Origin: Enterococcus avium ATCC 14025
GTDB lineage: Bacteria > Bacillota > Bacilli > Lactobacillales > Enterococcaceae
Direction of reading: 5' to 3'
Assembly (NCBI RefSeq): GCF_000406965.1
Contig: NZ_KE136367.1
Location: 232,001 to 296,000 of the forward strand
DNA: 64,000 bases
How positions within the stretch are numbered: position 1 is the first letter of the stretch; the number at the start of each line of letters is the position of its first letter. The translations under genes were made by a program, and so were the position numbers. Shown in pieces: positions 36,022 to 45,702 of the stretch. Under the pieces are notes generated by a model, which made no database searches, was not told the origin of the DNA, and saw nothing but the letters and a program-made list of their open reading frames with translations.

Positions 36022-36075
36022 GACTTCAACACATTAATTAGAATTTAATGAAAAAGCGATAAGGGAGCAATCAGG

Positions 36076-37287
36076 ATGAAAGAAAAAGTGATTTTAGCAT
36101 ACTCAGGTGGTTTAGATACTTCGGTTTCAATCAAATGGCTCGTCGACGAAGGCTACGACGTGATTGCCTGCTGTTTGGACATTGGCGAAGGTCGCGACAC
36201 CGAATTTATTAAAAATAAAGCATTGCAGGTTGGGGCAACAGAATCCTATGCAATTGATGCCCGCGAGGAGTTCTCGCAAGATTTTGTTTTAGTCGCATTG
36301 CAAGGCAATACATACTACGAAAATTCTTACCCGCTAGTTTCTGCTTTGTCTCGTCCGTTGATTTCAAAGAAATTAGTTGAATTGGCTCACCAAACAGGCG
36401 CAACGACAATTGCTCACGGATGTACTGGTAAAGGAAATGACCAAGTCCGTTTTGAAGTTTCCATCGCCGCTCTTGATCCGAACTTGAAGATCATTGCACC
36501 GGTCCGTGAATGGAAATGGTCCCGGGAAGAAGAAATCAACTATGCAGCTGAAAAAGGAGTACCGATTCCAGCGGATTTGGATAATCCTTACTCAATTGAC
36601 CAAAATTTATGGGGACGTGCCTGCGAATGCGGCATTCTAGAAGATCCTTGGGCAACTCCGCCAGCGGGTGCCTATGCGATTACTGCTGAACTAGAAGATA
36701 CACCAGATAAGCCAACGATCCTTGAGATCACGTTTGAAAAAGGGGTACCAACTGCATTAGATGGAGAAGAATTATCATTAGCTAAATTGATCATGAAGCT
36801 AAATACCATCGCAGGTGTACATGGCATTGGCAGAATCGACCATATTGAAAATCGTCTGGTCGGCATCAAATCTCGGGAAGTTTACGAATGCCCAGGTGCA
36901 GAAGTATTAATGAAGGCACATAAAGAATTAGAAGATTTAGTATTTGTTCGCGAGATGGCTCATTTCAAACCAGTCATTGAACAACAACTATGTCAAATGA
37001 TCTACGATGGTCTGTGGTTCAATCCAACGATGGATGCCTTGATCGCATTCTTGAAGCAATCACAAGAAGTCGTGAACGGCGTACTCCGTGTGAAATTATT
37101 CAAAGGCAATGTGATCGTTGAAGGACGTAAATCTGACAACAGCTTATACAACGAAAATTTGGCGACTTATACATCTGCCGATACGTTCGACCAAGAAGCA
37201 GCAATCGGCTTCATAAAACTATGGGGCTTGCCAACCAAGGTAAACGCTGAGGTCCAAGCTGGAAACAAGCAGACCACTGTACAATAA
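36076..37287 (+). CDS. argG: Argininosuccinate synthase
   Basis: The 403-residue enzyme has the PP-loop [29 protein letters not shown], and [19 protein letters not shown]. It makes argininosuccinate from citrulline and aspartate with ATP. AAGGGAG precedes the ATG. It is followed by argH, after 273 bases of structured RNA that end in a terminator, so the two are not simply co-transcribed. Confidence 0.98.
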   Translation: MKEKVILAYSGGLDTSVSIKWLVDEGYDVIACCLDIGEGRDTEFIKNKALQVGATESYAIDAREEFSQDFVLVALQGNTYYENSYPLVSALSRPLISKKLVELAHQTGATTIAHGCTGKGNDQVRFEVSIAALDPNLKIIAPVREWKWSREEEINYAAEKGVPIPADLDNPYSIDQNLWGRACECGILEDPWATPPAGAYAITAELEDTPDKPTILEITFEKGVPTALDGEELSLAKLIMKLNTIAGVHGIGRIDHIENRLVGIKSREVYECPGAEVLMKAHKELEDLVFVREMAHFKPVIEQQLCQMIYDGLWFNPTMDALIAFLKQSQEVVNGVLRVKLFKGNVIVEGRKSDNSLYNENLATYTSADTFDQEAAIGFIKLWGLPTKVNAEVQAGNKQTTVQ

Positions 37288-37302
37288 GAAAAATTTGAAA
37301 TC

Positions 37303-37530
37303 ATGAAAGTGCAAGAGAAACTAGATGTGAGGCGGCTTTTACTTGCCGGTAAATAAGGCCGTCCGGTTTCACATCTTGCCATTGCTCATAGGAGAGTTTC
37401 TTTTCCGGTCAGGAAATAAGGAAACCAGCAATGTTTTCATCCTGAGGTATCTGAAAAGATGCCTCCTCCCTAAAAGAAAAGCGCGAGTTATGCGCTGAAA
37501 AAAGACCGTTGCGACGGTCTTTTTTGTTAA
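37303..37530 (+). ncRNA. Structured RNA of unknown class upstream of argH
   Basis: The region between argG and argH folds into linked helices. AGAAACT (37316) pairs AGTTTCT (37395); inside it AGATGTGA pairs TCACATCT, with two more nested stems. CATTGCT (37380-37386), within that domain, is perfectly complementary to AGCAATG (37427-37433) outside it, which makes a pseudoknot. A 9-bp stem with a GAAA loop (37444-37465), a GCGC hairpin and a terminator follow. It matches no riboswitch I know. A short frame (37303-37356, 17 codons, includes two adjacent Arg codons) lacks a ribosome binding site. Confidence 0.5.
37499..37527 (+). terminator. Terminator upstream of argH
   Basis: AAAGACCGT and ACGGTCTTT around GCG with TTTTTTG behind. 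It is 34 bases before the argH start, so readthrough must be controlled for argH to be expressed from argG. Confidence 0.88.
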
Positions 37531-37560
37531 AAATTCATAGACAAAAGCGAGGATAAAACA

Positions 37561-38931
37561 ATGGCAAAATTATGGGGCGGACGTTTTGATGGAAAAAACG
37601 AAGCGTGGATCGACGCTTTTGGTGCTTCGATTCCCTTTGATCAGCAATTAGCAACACAAGATATTACCGGCAGCTTAGCACATGTCAAAATGCTCGGCGA
37701 AACGGGCATCATCACAAAAGAAGAAGCGCAGCAAATCACTACGGGTCTCAATATATTAGCAGAAAAAGCCGCAAAGGATGAACTGACCTTTACGATTGAA
37801 AATGAAGACATTCATTTGAACTTGGAAAAAATGCTTCATGACGAGATTGGACCTGTCGCTGGAAAACTCCACACTGCTCGCAGCCGAAACGATCAGGTTG
37901 CGACAGATATGCATTTATATTTGAAGGAACATCTAACTGAGATTATTGAGAAAGTCCACCATTTCAGAGCGGTCTTAGTTAATAAAGCTGAAGAGCATGT
38001 CGAAACAATCATGCCCGGCTACACTCACCTGCAACATGCTCAGCCGATTTCTTTTGGGCATCACTTAATGGCCTATTATGGCATGCTGACACGTGATCAG
38101 GCACGTTTGGAGGAAAGTATGAAGCGCGTGGATATCTCGCCGTTAGGCTGTGCAGCTTTAGCTGGTACGACATTTCCAATTGATCGTCAGATGACCGCAG
38201 ATGAGCTAGGCTTCAGCGACCTATACATGAATAGCCTTGATGGCGTCAGTGATCGTGACTTCATTTTAGAATTTTTAAGCAATAGTTCGATTTTAATGAT
38301 GCACCTTTCACGTTTTTGTGAGGAAATCATATTATGGTGCAGCCATGAATTTAAATTTGTCGAACTGACCGATACCTTTTCAACGGGCAGCTCCATCATG
38401 CCTCAAAAGAAAAATCCCGATATGGCGGAATTAATCCGCGGCAAATCAGGACGAGTATTTGGTGATTTAATTGGCTTGCTCACCGTAATTAAGGGCTTAC
38501 CGCTGGCTTATAACAAAGACCTGCAAGAAGATAAAGAAGGCATGTTTGACACGGTCCACACCGTAGCGACAAGCTTAGATATCATGGCCGGGATGATTGA
38601 TACAATGACCGTTAACACCCAGATCATGCACGATGCGACGGAAAAAGATTTTTCAAATGCGACAGAATTAGCTGATTATTTAGCCACAAAAGGCATTCCT
38701 TTCCGCCAAGCACACGAAATTGTTGGAAAACTTGTATTAGAGTGTACGCAAAAAGGAATCTACCTGCAAGACGTCTCATTAGAAGAATATCAAGCCATCA
38801 ATCCGGTGATCGAAGAAGACATCTATGATACGCTAGCTTCAAAAACAGCAATTACTCGCCGCCATTCATTAGGCGGAACTGGTTTCGACCAAGTCAAAAA
38901 GCAAATCGAACTAGCTAAAACAGCCTTATAA
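37561..38931 (+). CDS. argH: Argininosuccinate lyase
   Basis: The 456-residue fumarase-superfamily enzyme has [36 protein letters not shown] and the signature [21 protein letters not shown]. It cleaves argininosuccinate to arginine and fumarate. GCGAGGA precedes the ATG. Ends at a bidirectional terminator facing lacD. Confidence 0.98.
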   Translation: MAKLWGGRFDGKNEAWIDAFGASIPFDQQLATQDITGSLAHVKMLGETGIITKEEAQQITTGLNILAEKAAKDELTFTIENEDIHLNLEKMLHDEIGPVAGKLHTARSRNDQVATDMHLYLKEHLTEIIEKVHHFRAVLVNKAEEHVETIMPGYTHLQHAQPISFGHHLMAYYGMLTRDQARLEESMKRVDISPLGCAALAGTTFPIDRQMTADELGFSDLYMNSLDGVSDRDFILEFLSNSSILMMHLSRFCEEIILWCSHEFKFVELTDTFSTGSSIMPQKKNPDMAELIRGKSGRVFGDLIGLLTVIKGLPLAYNKDLQEDKEGMFDTVHTVATSLDIMAGMIDTMTVNTQIMHDATEKDFSNATELADYLATKGIPFRQAHEIVGKLVLECTQKGIYLQDVSLEEYQAINPVIEEDIYDTLASKTAITRRHSLGGTGFDQVKKQIELAKTAL

Positions 38932-38937
38932 AGTGTC

Positions 38938-38969
38938 AAAAGGACTATCCGCAATGGACAGTCCTTTTG
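38938..38969. terminator. Bidirectional terminator between argH and lacD
   Basis: AAAAGGACT and AGTCCTTTT with TCC/GGA inside; A and T tracts on both sides. Confidence 0.88.
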
Positions 38970-38970
38970 C

Positions 38971-39945
38971 TTATGCCTTTGTATAAACCGAGGTTGCAGT
39001 TTCTTTTAAAACCTCATTTAATTCTATGATATTTTGTTTCCCTTGTTCAGATAACCAAGCAATTGCCTTTTCTTCGCTCTCTTTCACAAATGGTTCGACG
39101 CCATTCGCCCAGGTTGCTCTGCCGCATAATACGCCATTAAAGGTTGAACCTGACTGCTTCGCAAAACGTAACGTTTCCTGAAACAACTCGGCACTAACAC
39201 CAGCGCTCAAGAAAATGAATGGCAACTCGGTTGCATCAGATTGTTCTTTAAAATACGCCGCTGCTTCTGCTTGTGTATAGCAGACTGTTTCGCCAAACCC
39301 TTCAACAAAATTCATATTTACCGGCACTTCCACTTTCAACACATCAACCTGATAACGTTCCTGTGAAAATTCCTGCATCGCGCCAATCACCTTACGTGGT
39401 TTTACTTGAGCATACTCCTGGGAAGTCGCGTCTGCGATCTCTGCATCATAAGAAACAATCTCCAAGAAAAATGGAATACCTTCTGCTGTACATTCTGAGC
39501 CGATTCGTTCCATGTACGCACGTTTTTGTTCATTGATCTCTTCTGGTTCATCCACGTCATAATAGAGTAAGAACTTACAAGCATCTGCCCCAGCCTCTTT
39601 CAAACGTCTCACTGACCAAACATTCAATACATCAGGCAAGCGCCCCGGTGTTGTCGCATCGTAGCCAGTTTTTTCATAAGCCAGAAGCAAACCGCATTCG
39701 GCGTCGCGCACCTCTGCTGCTGGCAACCCGTATTCCGGATCCAATAAGATCGCTGAAGCATAAGGCGTGAGCTGTTGAGAAACCAACTCTTTGAATTTGA
39801 TTACATCATCCGTTGTCGCTTCCTTATAGTTACCGATCATTTTCTTCAAAGCGCCCCGCTGATCAATCGCCAAAGCCCCGATAACACCATTCTCATTCGT
39901 TAGCTGATCGAGATATTTTTTCTTTCCTGCACTGATTGTCTTCAT
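38971..39945 (-). CDS. lacD: Tagatose 1,6-bisphosphate aldolase (class I)
   Basis: The 324-residue protein is Lac[37 protein letters not shown] with the Schiff-base Lys near 205, [11 protein letters not shown] and [11 protein letters not shown]. It cleaves tagatose 1,6-bisphosphate, and also fructose 1,6-bisphosphate, into triose phosphates. It overlaps the EIIA gene by four bases and is the last gene of the PTS operon. Confidence 0.93.
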   Translation of the reverse strand: MKTISAGKKKYLDQLTNENGVIGALAIDQRGALKKMIGNYKEATTDDVIKFKELVSQQLTPYASAILLDPEYGLPAAEVRDAECGLLLAYEKTGYDATTPGRLPDVLNVWSVRRLKEAGADACKFLLYYDVDEPEEINEQKRAYMERIGSECTAEGIPFFLEIVSYDAEIADATSQEYAQVKPRKVIGAMQEFSQERYQVDVLKVEVPVNMNFVEGFGETVCYTQAEAAAYFKEQSDATELPFIFLSAGVSAELFQETLRFAKQSGSTFNGVLCGRATWANGVEPFVKESEEKAIAWLSEQGKQNIIELNEVLKETATSVYTKA

Positions 39946-40400
39946 TCATTTTCACCTATTTTTTCATTTAGTAGTGTCGCAATTTCCGCTTTTGATTGCG
40001 CAGCTTTTAGTTTTTCAGTCACTTCATTGCGCATCAATAATCGTGCAACCGCGGATAATAATTTCAAGTGTGTGGTCCCTGCTTCTGTGTCTGGAATAAA
40101 TAGCGCAATAATAAAGTCGATCAATTGTCCATCTAAACTATTCCATTCAATTCCTTTATTTAAGGTAACAATGAGAATGCTTGGCTCGCTGATCGATTGA
40201 TCTTTCGCATGTGGAATGGCAAAGCCGTCCATCATTCCGGTAGTACCTTCGTTCTCTCTTTCCACCAGTCTTTGATAAACGTGCTTCTCATCTGCTGAGA
40301 TCCCCGTCTCTACCGCTTGCTTGGCTAAAAATTCAAAGACTTCTTTTTGTGTCGTCAAAGTCTGATCTAAAAATATTTTCTCTTCTTGAATGATTCCCAT
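39942..40400 (-). CDS. PTS fructose-family IIA component
   Basis: The 152-residue protein has the EIIA-Fru fold motif [11 protein letters not shown], where the His is the phosphorylated residue, and [11 protein letters not shown] at 40400 follows AAAGGAG by six bases. It passes phosphate to the IIBC protein encoded just upstream. Confidence 0.92.
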   Translation of the reverse strand: MGIIQEEKIFLDQTLTTQKEVFEFLAKQAVETGISADEKHVYQRLVERENEGTTGMMDGFAIPHAKDQSISEPSILIVTLNKGIEWNSLDGQLIDFIIALFIPDTEAGTTHLKLLSAVARLLMRNEVTEKLKAAQSKAEIATLLNEKIGENE

Positions 40401-40411
40401 TACGTACTCCT

Positions 40412-41851
40412 TTACTTGGCCACTGCTGATTTTTCTACCTGTTCTGCCGCTTGCTTTTCTTTTTTTGCTACACTGCTCTTTTGAATCAGGCCTAAGATCA
40501 CACCGCCGACAAGCGCACCAATCAAAATCGAAGCGACCCACTGAATTTTCCCTGTAACAACTGGCAACACTAAGAATCCACCATGAGGTGCAGGCACTTG
40601 AACACCAAACATATAGGTAAGAACAGCGGCAATCGAAGAACCTAGCATCATCGTAGGTAATACACGAATCGGATCTTTTGCGGCAAAAGGAATTGCCCCT
40701 TCGGTAATATGTGTAGAACCTAAGATAAAGTTAACTAATCCGGCATTACGATCATTTGTATCAAAATATTTTCCAAAGAATAATGTCGCGAAGCCTGTAA
40801 TCAACGGTGGCGCGATACAAGCTGCTGACACACCAGCCATGAAAGTCGTATTGCCTTGCGCTAATAACGCCGTTCCCGTAACATACGCTGCTTTATTGAC
40901 CGGTCCTCCCATATCAAAGGCACACATACAGCCGACGATCACACCAAGAATTAACGGATTAGAATTTTCAAAGCCGGCTAAGAAGCTCATCATACCTTCA
41001 TTGACAGCCTTCATCGGATCAGCTAATAGCGACATGATAATACCAATTACTGCAACTCCGATCACTGGATATAAGAAGATTGCTTTTAAGCCATCCAGTT
41101 GTTTTGGTAAGCCTGCCATCACTTTTTGCAGAAGTAAGATCAAGTAACCCGCAAGAAAACCTGCCAGAATTCCGCCTAGGAACCCGGTCCCTCCATTAGT
41201 TGCGACAATTCCACCGACAAAACCGACTACTAACCCCGGTCGTTTAGCGATTCCTTCCGCGATATAAGCAGCTAAAACAGGAACCATCATTCCCATTGCT
41301 GCATCACCGACACTTTTTAGCATCGCGGCCGTCGCATTATATTGTGCATTCTCTGGATCGAAGGAATAAATTCCCCAAACAGCAAATGAGATTGCGATCA
41401 AAACACCGCCTGCCACTACGAAAGGAAGCATGTGGGAAACACCATTCATCAAATTTTTATAAATGCTGCGACCGAAACTTGTGTTAGATCCCGTCTCTTC
41501 TTCTAAAGCGTCCACTGCTTGATTTTCTGCTGCTACTGAGCCTTTTCCAGCCAAAGCGTCATCAATTAAACGTTCCGCATCTTTGATTCCGGTACTAACC
41601 GACACATCAATAATTCGTTTCCCGGCAAATCGTTCTGGATGAACATCTTTGTCTGCCGCGATAATAACGGCTTCTGCATGCTTGATTTCTTCAGCAGTCA
41701 GTTCATTTTCAATCCCAATCTGACCATGGGTTTCGACTTTGATGGTCACGCCTTTTTTCTTAGCCGCTTGTTCCAATGCTTCTTGCGCCATATACGTGTG
41801 AGCAATACCTGTCGGACAACCTGTTGCTGCGATTAATTGATAATTTCCCAT
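40412..41851 (-). CDS. PTS fructose-family IIBC component
   Basis: The 479-residue protein has an N-terminal IIB-Fru domain with the phospho-Cys in AATGCPTGIAHTYMAQEAL (residues 5-100), a linker and a C-terminal IIC domain (SHMLPFVVAGGVLIAISFAVWG) with about eight to ten membrane segments. It imports and phosphorylates a ketohexose at C1. Start overlaps the kinase gene end by 19 bases. Confidence 0.93.
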   Translation of the reverse strand: MGNYQLIAATGCPTGIAHTYMAQEALEQAAKKKGVTIKVETHGQIGIENELTAEEIKHAEAVIIAADKDVHPERFAGKRIIDVSVSTGIKDAERLIDDALAGKGSVAAENQAVDALEEETGSNTSFGRSIYKNLMNGVSHMLPFVVAGGVLIAISFAVWGIYSFDPENAQYNATAAMLKSVGDAAMGMMVPVLAAYIAEGIAKRPGLVVGFVGGIVATNGGTGFLGGILAGFLAGYLILLLQKVMAGLPKQLDGLKAIFLYPVIGVAVIGIIMSLLADPMKAVNEGMMSFLAGFENSNPLILGVIVGCMCAFDMGGPVNKAAYVTGTALLAQGNTTFMAGVSAACIAPPLITGFATLFFGKYFDTNDRNAGLVNFILGSTHITEGAIPFAAKDPIRVLPTMMLGSSIAAVLTYMFGVQVPAPHGGFLVLPVVTGKIQWVASILIGALVGGVILGLIQKSSVAKKEKQAAEQVEKSAVAK

Positions 41852-42783
41852 GTTTTTAACCCCTCTTCTTTGACTTCAATTTGTTTACTTAGTTCTTTTA
41901 CATCCGAAAAATCAGTCAGCCCCTTGCGAAATGCAGTAGAACTTCCTGCGGCTAAACTTTTGCGTAACGTCTCTTCCAGCGGCTGCTCCGTTAAATAACC
42001 AGCCAAAAAGGTTCCTAATAATGTATCTCCGGCACAAGCTGTGTTGACTACTTTTCCTATTGGCGAATTCCCACGAATAATCTTAGTCTGACTGAAAAAA
42101 ATTGCTCCTCCACTGCCAAGTGATAGCAGCACATTTTGCGCTCCTGCTTTTATCAATTGCTGTCCATAAAATAAATAGGCTTCTTCTGAATCAATAATTT
42201 CGCCAAACCATGAAGCTAGCTCCTCTTCGTTTGGCTTCAGTAGAAAGGGGTGGTAGGGCAAACAGTCCATGATCTCCTTGTAGCTGCTATCAATGATCAG
42301 ATGAACATCACGTTCTTGACAAATCCGACTAATATCGACTAATATTGTCGATTCAATCCCCCTCGGCAAACTTCCCGAGATACAGAGATAATCTTCAGCC
42401 TGCAAGTTTCTAATTTGATCCAAAAAAACTTCAACCTTTTCCTGCGGTATTTCTGGACCTTGATTGACTAATTTGTATTCCTCCTTTGTTTGATTGACTT
42501 GAGTAAACACATTGATCCGTGTCATCCCAGGAACTTCAATAAAATCAGTGCTGATCTCCTTTTCCTGTAAATAATCTTCTATATAATTCCCAGTAAACCC
42601 AGCACGAAAACCTAGTGCGGTCGTATCAACTCCCAGCATTTTTAGGATCAGTGAAACGTTGACTCCTTTTCCATTTGCTTGGATATCATCATCCTTTGTT
42701 CGGTTTACAGTAAAAGGCTCCATAGTATCTGTTTCAATAAATAGATCGATTGCTAAATTCAAGGTACAAGTGTAAATGGACAT
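41833..42783 (-). CDS. PfkB-family 1-phosphoketohexose kinase
   Basis: The 316-residue PfkB protein has ANGKGVNVSLILKMLG near the N-terminus and the catalytic GKVVNTACAGDTLLGTFLAGYL loop. FruK, LacC and tagatose-1-phosphate kinase are close relatives and cannot be separated by eye; next to a IIBC of the fructose family and LacD, 1-phosphofructokinase or tagatose-1-phosphate kinase fits. First gene of the operon. Confidence 0.85.
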   Translation of the reverse strand: MSIYTCTLNLAIDLFIETDTMEPFTVNRTKDDDIQANGKGVNVSLILKMLGVDTTALGFRAGFTGNYIEDYLQEKEISTDFIEVPGMTRINVFTQVNQTKEEYKLVNQGPEIPQEKVEVFLDQIRNLQAEDYLCISGSLPRGIESTILVDISRICQERDVHLIIDSSYKEIMDCLPYHPFLLKPNEEELASWFGEIIDSEEAYLFYGQQLIKAGAQNVLLSLGSGGAIFFSQTKIIRGNSPIGKVVNTACAGDTLLGTFLAGYLTEQPLEETLRKSLAAGSSTAFRKGLTDFSDVKELSKQIEVKEEGLKTWEIIN

Positions 42784-42855
42784 AAGTGACGACCTCCTTG
42801 ATCTTATTATGAGGCAGTCATAGACGAAAAGGTTTTCATATTCTAAGCTAATGAC

Positions 42856-42869
42856 TGAAAAGCTTTACA
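42856..42869. promoter_or_regulatory. Possible cre-like site, kinase-PTS operon
   Basis: TGAAAAGCTTTACA resembles a CcpA site but has GC rather than CG in the centre. It lies in the divergent region. Confidence 0.25.
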
Positions 42870-42879
42870 TCTTTTAATT

Positions 42880-42905
42880 ACTCGTGATACCTTTAACTCG
42901 TGATA
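42880..42905. promoter_or_regulatory. Candidate RpiR operator, direct repeat
   Basis: ACTCGTGATA occurs twice (42880-42889 and 42896-42905), 16 bases apart start to start, in the divergent region just before the RpiR gene. Repeats on the same helix face would suit a dimeric regulator. Confidence 0.5.
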
Positions 42906-42928
42906 ATTGAAAGAAGGTTAATGAAGCA

Positions 42929-43678
42929 ATGGATCATAAATTGAGCGAAACAGAACAATACCTTTGGGATTACATTGAAAGTCACATTCTCGATATTCCC
43001 AACTACTCGATCGTCAAACTTAGTGAACAGGCCAATGTTTCTACGGCTACGATTGTTCGCACAATGAAAAAGAAAGGCTATGAAGGATTCACTGCCTTTA
43101 AACATCATCTAAAGGAACAAGAAAATAAAAATATCAATTTCTCTTCATTAGATAAAGTCGATAAAGGGATTCGACGAGCTATTCTAAAGAATGAACAGGA
43201 AGTCGTCCGAACCATCAATATGATAGAAATTGGCAATATTGAAGATGCCATCCAAAAAATCAAATTCGCGGAACGAGTAATCATCTTTGCTCGAGGATTC
43301 TCAGAGATGATCGGACAGGAAATGATGGTGAAGTTTCAATTGACGGGGAAGAATTGTCAAATGCATAACGACCCAGAGATCATCAAAAATATCAGTCGAA
43401 AACTAACCAAGCGAGATATTGTCATTTTCATTTCATTAAATGGAGAGACAAAAGAACTCGTCGTCGCCGCCAAAAATTGTTACGAGTTCGAAATCGGTTC
43501 AATTTTATTAACCGCCAACAATGCCTCCAGTCTAATGAACTATTGCGAGATTGCTTTGGTCGGCTTCAAGTCTGAAGGATCTTATTTTCCTGATTATGAA
43601 GTTCGATCAAGGCTCCCCTTACAAATCATCGCGAGAATTTTATTGGATTCCTATGCTTTACGAGTTGCGGATAGTTAA
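42929..43678 (+). CDS. RpiR family regulator
   Basis: The 249-residue protein has an N-terminal RpiR helix-turn-helix (YSIVKLSEQANVSTATIVRTMKKKGYEGFTAFKHHL, residues 20-75) and a C-terminal SIS domain (ERVIIFARGFSEMIGQEM, FISLNGETKEL). It is divergent from the kinase-PTS-aldolase operon and is its likely regulator, sensing a sugar phosphate. Confidence 0.88.
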   Translation: MDHKLSETEQYLWDYIESHILDIPNYSIVKLSEQANVSTATIVRTMKKKGYEGFTAFKHHLKEQENKNINFSSLDKVDKGIRRAILKNEQEVVRTINMIEIGNIEDAIQKIKFAERVIIFARGFSEMIGQEMMVKFQLTGKNCQMHNDPEIIKNISRKLTKRDIVIFISLNGETKELVVAAKNCYEFEIGSILLTANNASSLMNYCEIALVGFKSEGSYFPDYEVRSRLPLQIIARILLDSYALRVADS

Positions 43679-43739
43679 TATGCAACAACATATGTTCAAA
43701 TAAAATGAATTAATTTAGTAAAAAGAATTTAAGCAACAG

Positions 43740-43773
43740 AAAAGGCACACATCATTAATGATGTGTGCCTTTT
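43740..43773. terminator. Bidirectional terminator between the RpiR gene and dps
   Basis: A perfect 17-bp palindrome AAAAGGCACACATCATT and its complement, with A4 and T4 at the ends. Confidence 0.9.
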
Positions 43774-43782
43774 CTGAACGAA

Positions 43783-44250
43783 TTAAGCATCGATTTCTGG
43801 TGCTTTTCCTAAATGAGCTTGGATCATCCAAATGCGTTTTTCAGTGGCTGTTTTGAATTCGATGAAGATATCTTGTGTTGGATCATCGCCTTCTTCGCCA
43901 GTAACGTCAATCCCTTTTTGATAAAGATCAGCCAAGTAACGATAGTTCTTAACAAGAATTGCTAACCGTTCTTCCATCGTACGATCCCAGCGTCCTACTT
44001 CATCAGAAATTTTTGTATTATCTGCCATTTCGCGTAATGTTGAATAAGGTGAGCCATCTAATGTAATCAAGCGTTCTGAGATCTCATCCAATTGATCATT
44101 TACATCATCCATAAAATCATCCATCATTGGGTGCAATGTCAAGAAGCCAGGGCCGCGCATATACCAATGAGTTTGGTGAATGACCATAGACATTTGACTT
44201 AAATCGGCAACTAATTGGTTCAATACTTCTTTGGTTTTCTCAAATTTCAT
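43783..44250 (-). CDS. dps: Dps family ferritin-like DNA protection protein
   Basis: The 155-residue four-helix protein shows the Dps ferroxidase motif HQTHWYMRGPGFLTLHPMMDDFMDDVNDQLDEISERL, with the His, Asp and Glu ligands. It oxidises and stores iron and protects DNA from peroxide. ATG at 44250 follows AGGAGG by nine bases; the frame is open further up without support. Confidence 0.95.
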   Translation of the reverse strand: MKFEKTKEVLNQLVADLSQMSMVIHQTHWYMRGPGFLTLHPMMDDFMDDVNDQLDEISERLITLDGSPYSTLREMADNTKISDEVGRWDRTMEERLAILVKNYRYLADLYQKGIDVTGEEGDDPTQDIFIEFKTATEKRIWMIQAHLGKAPEIDA

Positions 44251-44361
44251 TCCTTTGTACCTCCTAATTTTTACTCTAATAAAAGCATAATACAATTATG
44301 ATAAAAGTACAAAGAAAATGCTGGTAAAGTGCTTTTTTTTCGTATCTTATTGAAAAAGGAG

Positions 44362-45051
44362 GTGAGAACAATCGTAAATTTCATTTTTGGTACAATTATT
44401 GGCTCATTTTTAGCTGTCGTTTGTGTTCGCATTCCTTGAAATGAGTCTTTGATTTATCCGCCTTCACATTGTGATCATTGCGGTCACCCGCTTCGAGCGA
44501 TTGAACTGATTCCGCTACTCTCAGCTTTGAAGCAAAGATTCCATTGTACTCACTGTCAGCAAAGATTCTCTGCGCGAAGTTTTTGGTTAGAATTATTTTG
44601 CGGGATTCTCTTTGTAATTTTTTTACAGGATTTAGATTGGAAAAGCCTATGGCAAGTATTCTGGTTATTGAGCTCCCTTGTTTTAGCCGTAATCGACTGG
44701 GATCATATGATTGTCGAGATGAGAATTTTTGGGGGAACGGGAGTGATTTTATTAATTAGCGGAGCGGTTCTATTTCATCCGCATTGGTTCCAACCATTAA
44801 TTGTTTGCGGAGTATTTTTCTTCAGTCAAAAAATACTCCCAGACAGTTTAGGTCTGGGAGATCTTTGGGTAATTGGATTATGGAGTTTCTTTTTATCTTG
44901 GTATGAATTGTTACAGGTCCTATTTATCGCTTCACTCAGTGGTTTGATTTTTTTCGGTTATCAGACCTTGCGTAAAAAGATTCCTGAACAGCTGCCGTTT
45001 TTACCCTTCTTATTTATCGGCCTTCTATTATTCCTGCTAAAAAACCGTTAA
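44362..45051 (+). pseudogene. comC: Prepilin peptidase (ComC type), nonsense mutation
   Basis: The frame encodes a type IV prepilin peptidase: N-terminal FGTIIGSFLAVVCVRIP, zinc motif CDHCGHP and CTHC, catalytic Asp pair in VIDWDHMIV and GLGDLW, and about seven membrane segments. An in-frame TGA (44437-44439) falls right after VRIP, where relatives have an Arg/Lys residue before NESL; one base change from CGA gives TGA. There is also no ATG: behind GGAGG the expected start reads ATC (44371). Without readthrough the N-terminal active part is lost. The remaining frame from 44449 lacks a ribosome binding site. Confidence 0.82.
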
Positions 45052-45572
45052 GCGTTCCAATGATTACGGATAAAGCCCTTACGTCCCGAACCTTCACTGT
45101 AAGCATCGTAGTGTTCGGGATTTTTTCGATAAAAATCCTGATGATACGCTTCAGCAGGATAAAAGGCTTGAGCCGGTTCAATCGATGTTACGATTGGTTC
45201 TTTGAAACGACCGCTGGCTTGTAGTCGTTCCTTCGAAGCTTCCGCCACTTCTTTTTGTTCTGGAGTAGCATAATAAATTACCGGCCGATAGGAATCTCCC
45301 CGATCCGCAAATTGACCAAAGGCATCTGTAGGATCGGTTTGCTGCCAATAGATTTCTACCAGCTGCTGATAAGAAATCACCGCTGGATCAAATGTAATTT
45401 CTACGGCTTCCGTATGGCCTGTCGTACCACTGCAAACTTCTTCATAGGTTGGATTTGGTACATGTCCGCCTGTGTAACCGGAAATAACTTGCTTGATACC
45501 AGGCATCTGGTCAAATGGTTTCACCATACACCAAAAACAGCCTCCAGCAAAAATTGCTTTTTCTTCTGCCAT
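45048..45572 (-). CDS. msrA: Peptide methionine sulfoxide reductase MsrA
   Basis: The 174-residue enzyme has the catalytic GGCFWC motif (Cys12, Cys15), [19 protein letters not shown] and the C-terminal [13 protein letters not shown]. It reduces methionine-S-sulfoxide. Its stop overlaps that of the comC pseudogene by four bases. Confidence 0.97.
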   Translation of the reverse strand: MAEEKAIFAGGCFWCMVKPFDQMPGIKQVISGYTGGHVPNPTYEEVCSGTTGHTEAVEITFDPAVISYQQLVEIYWQQTDPTDAFGQFADRGDSYRPVIYYATPEQKEVAEASKERLQASGRFKEPIVTSIEPAQAFYPAEAYHQDFYRKNPEHYDAYSEGSGRKGFIRNHWNA

Positions 45573-45643
45573 AAAATATGCCTCCTTTTGATCTCATCAT
45601 AACCCTTTTTAGAAAAATTGAAATGAATCTGCTCAGACACTCG

Positions 45644-45685
45644 TAAAAAAAAGAGAATGTCCCAGATTATTGAGTCATTCCCATA
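45644..45685 (-). terminator. Probable terminator of the LCP gene
   Basis: On the minus strand GGGAATG and CATTCTC pair with one mismatch, followed by TTTTTTTT. Weak stem. Confidence 0.45.
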
Positions 45686-45702
45686 AATAGTATTTCGCTT
45701 TT

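Noticed and set aside
37288..37560. T-box or guanidine riboswitch before argH
   Set aside because: No T-box sequence (AGGGTGGNACCGCG-like) and no guanidine-I core was found.
44449..45051. Functional short prepilin peptidase from TTG 44449
   Set aside because: No ribosome binding site; the N-terminal membrane segment and part of the active region would be missing.
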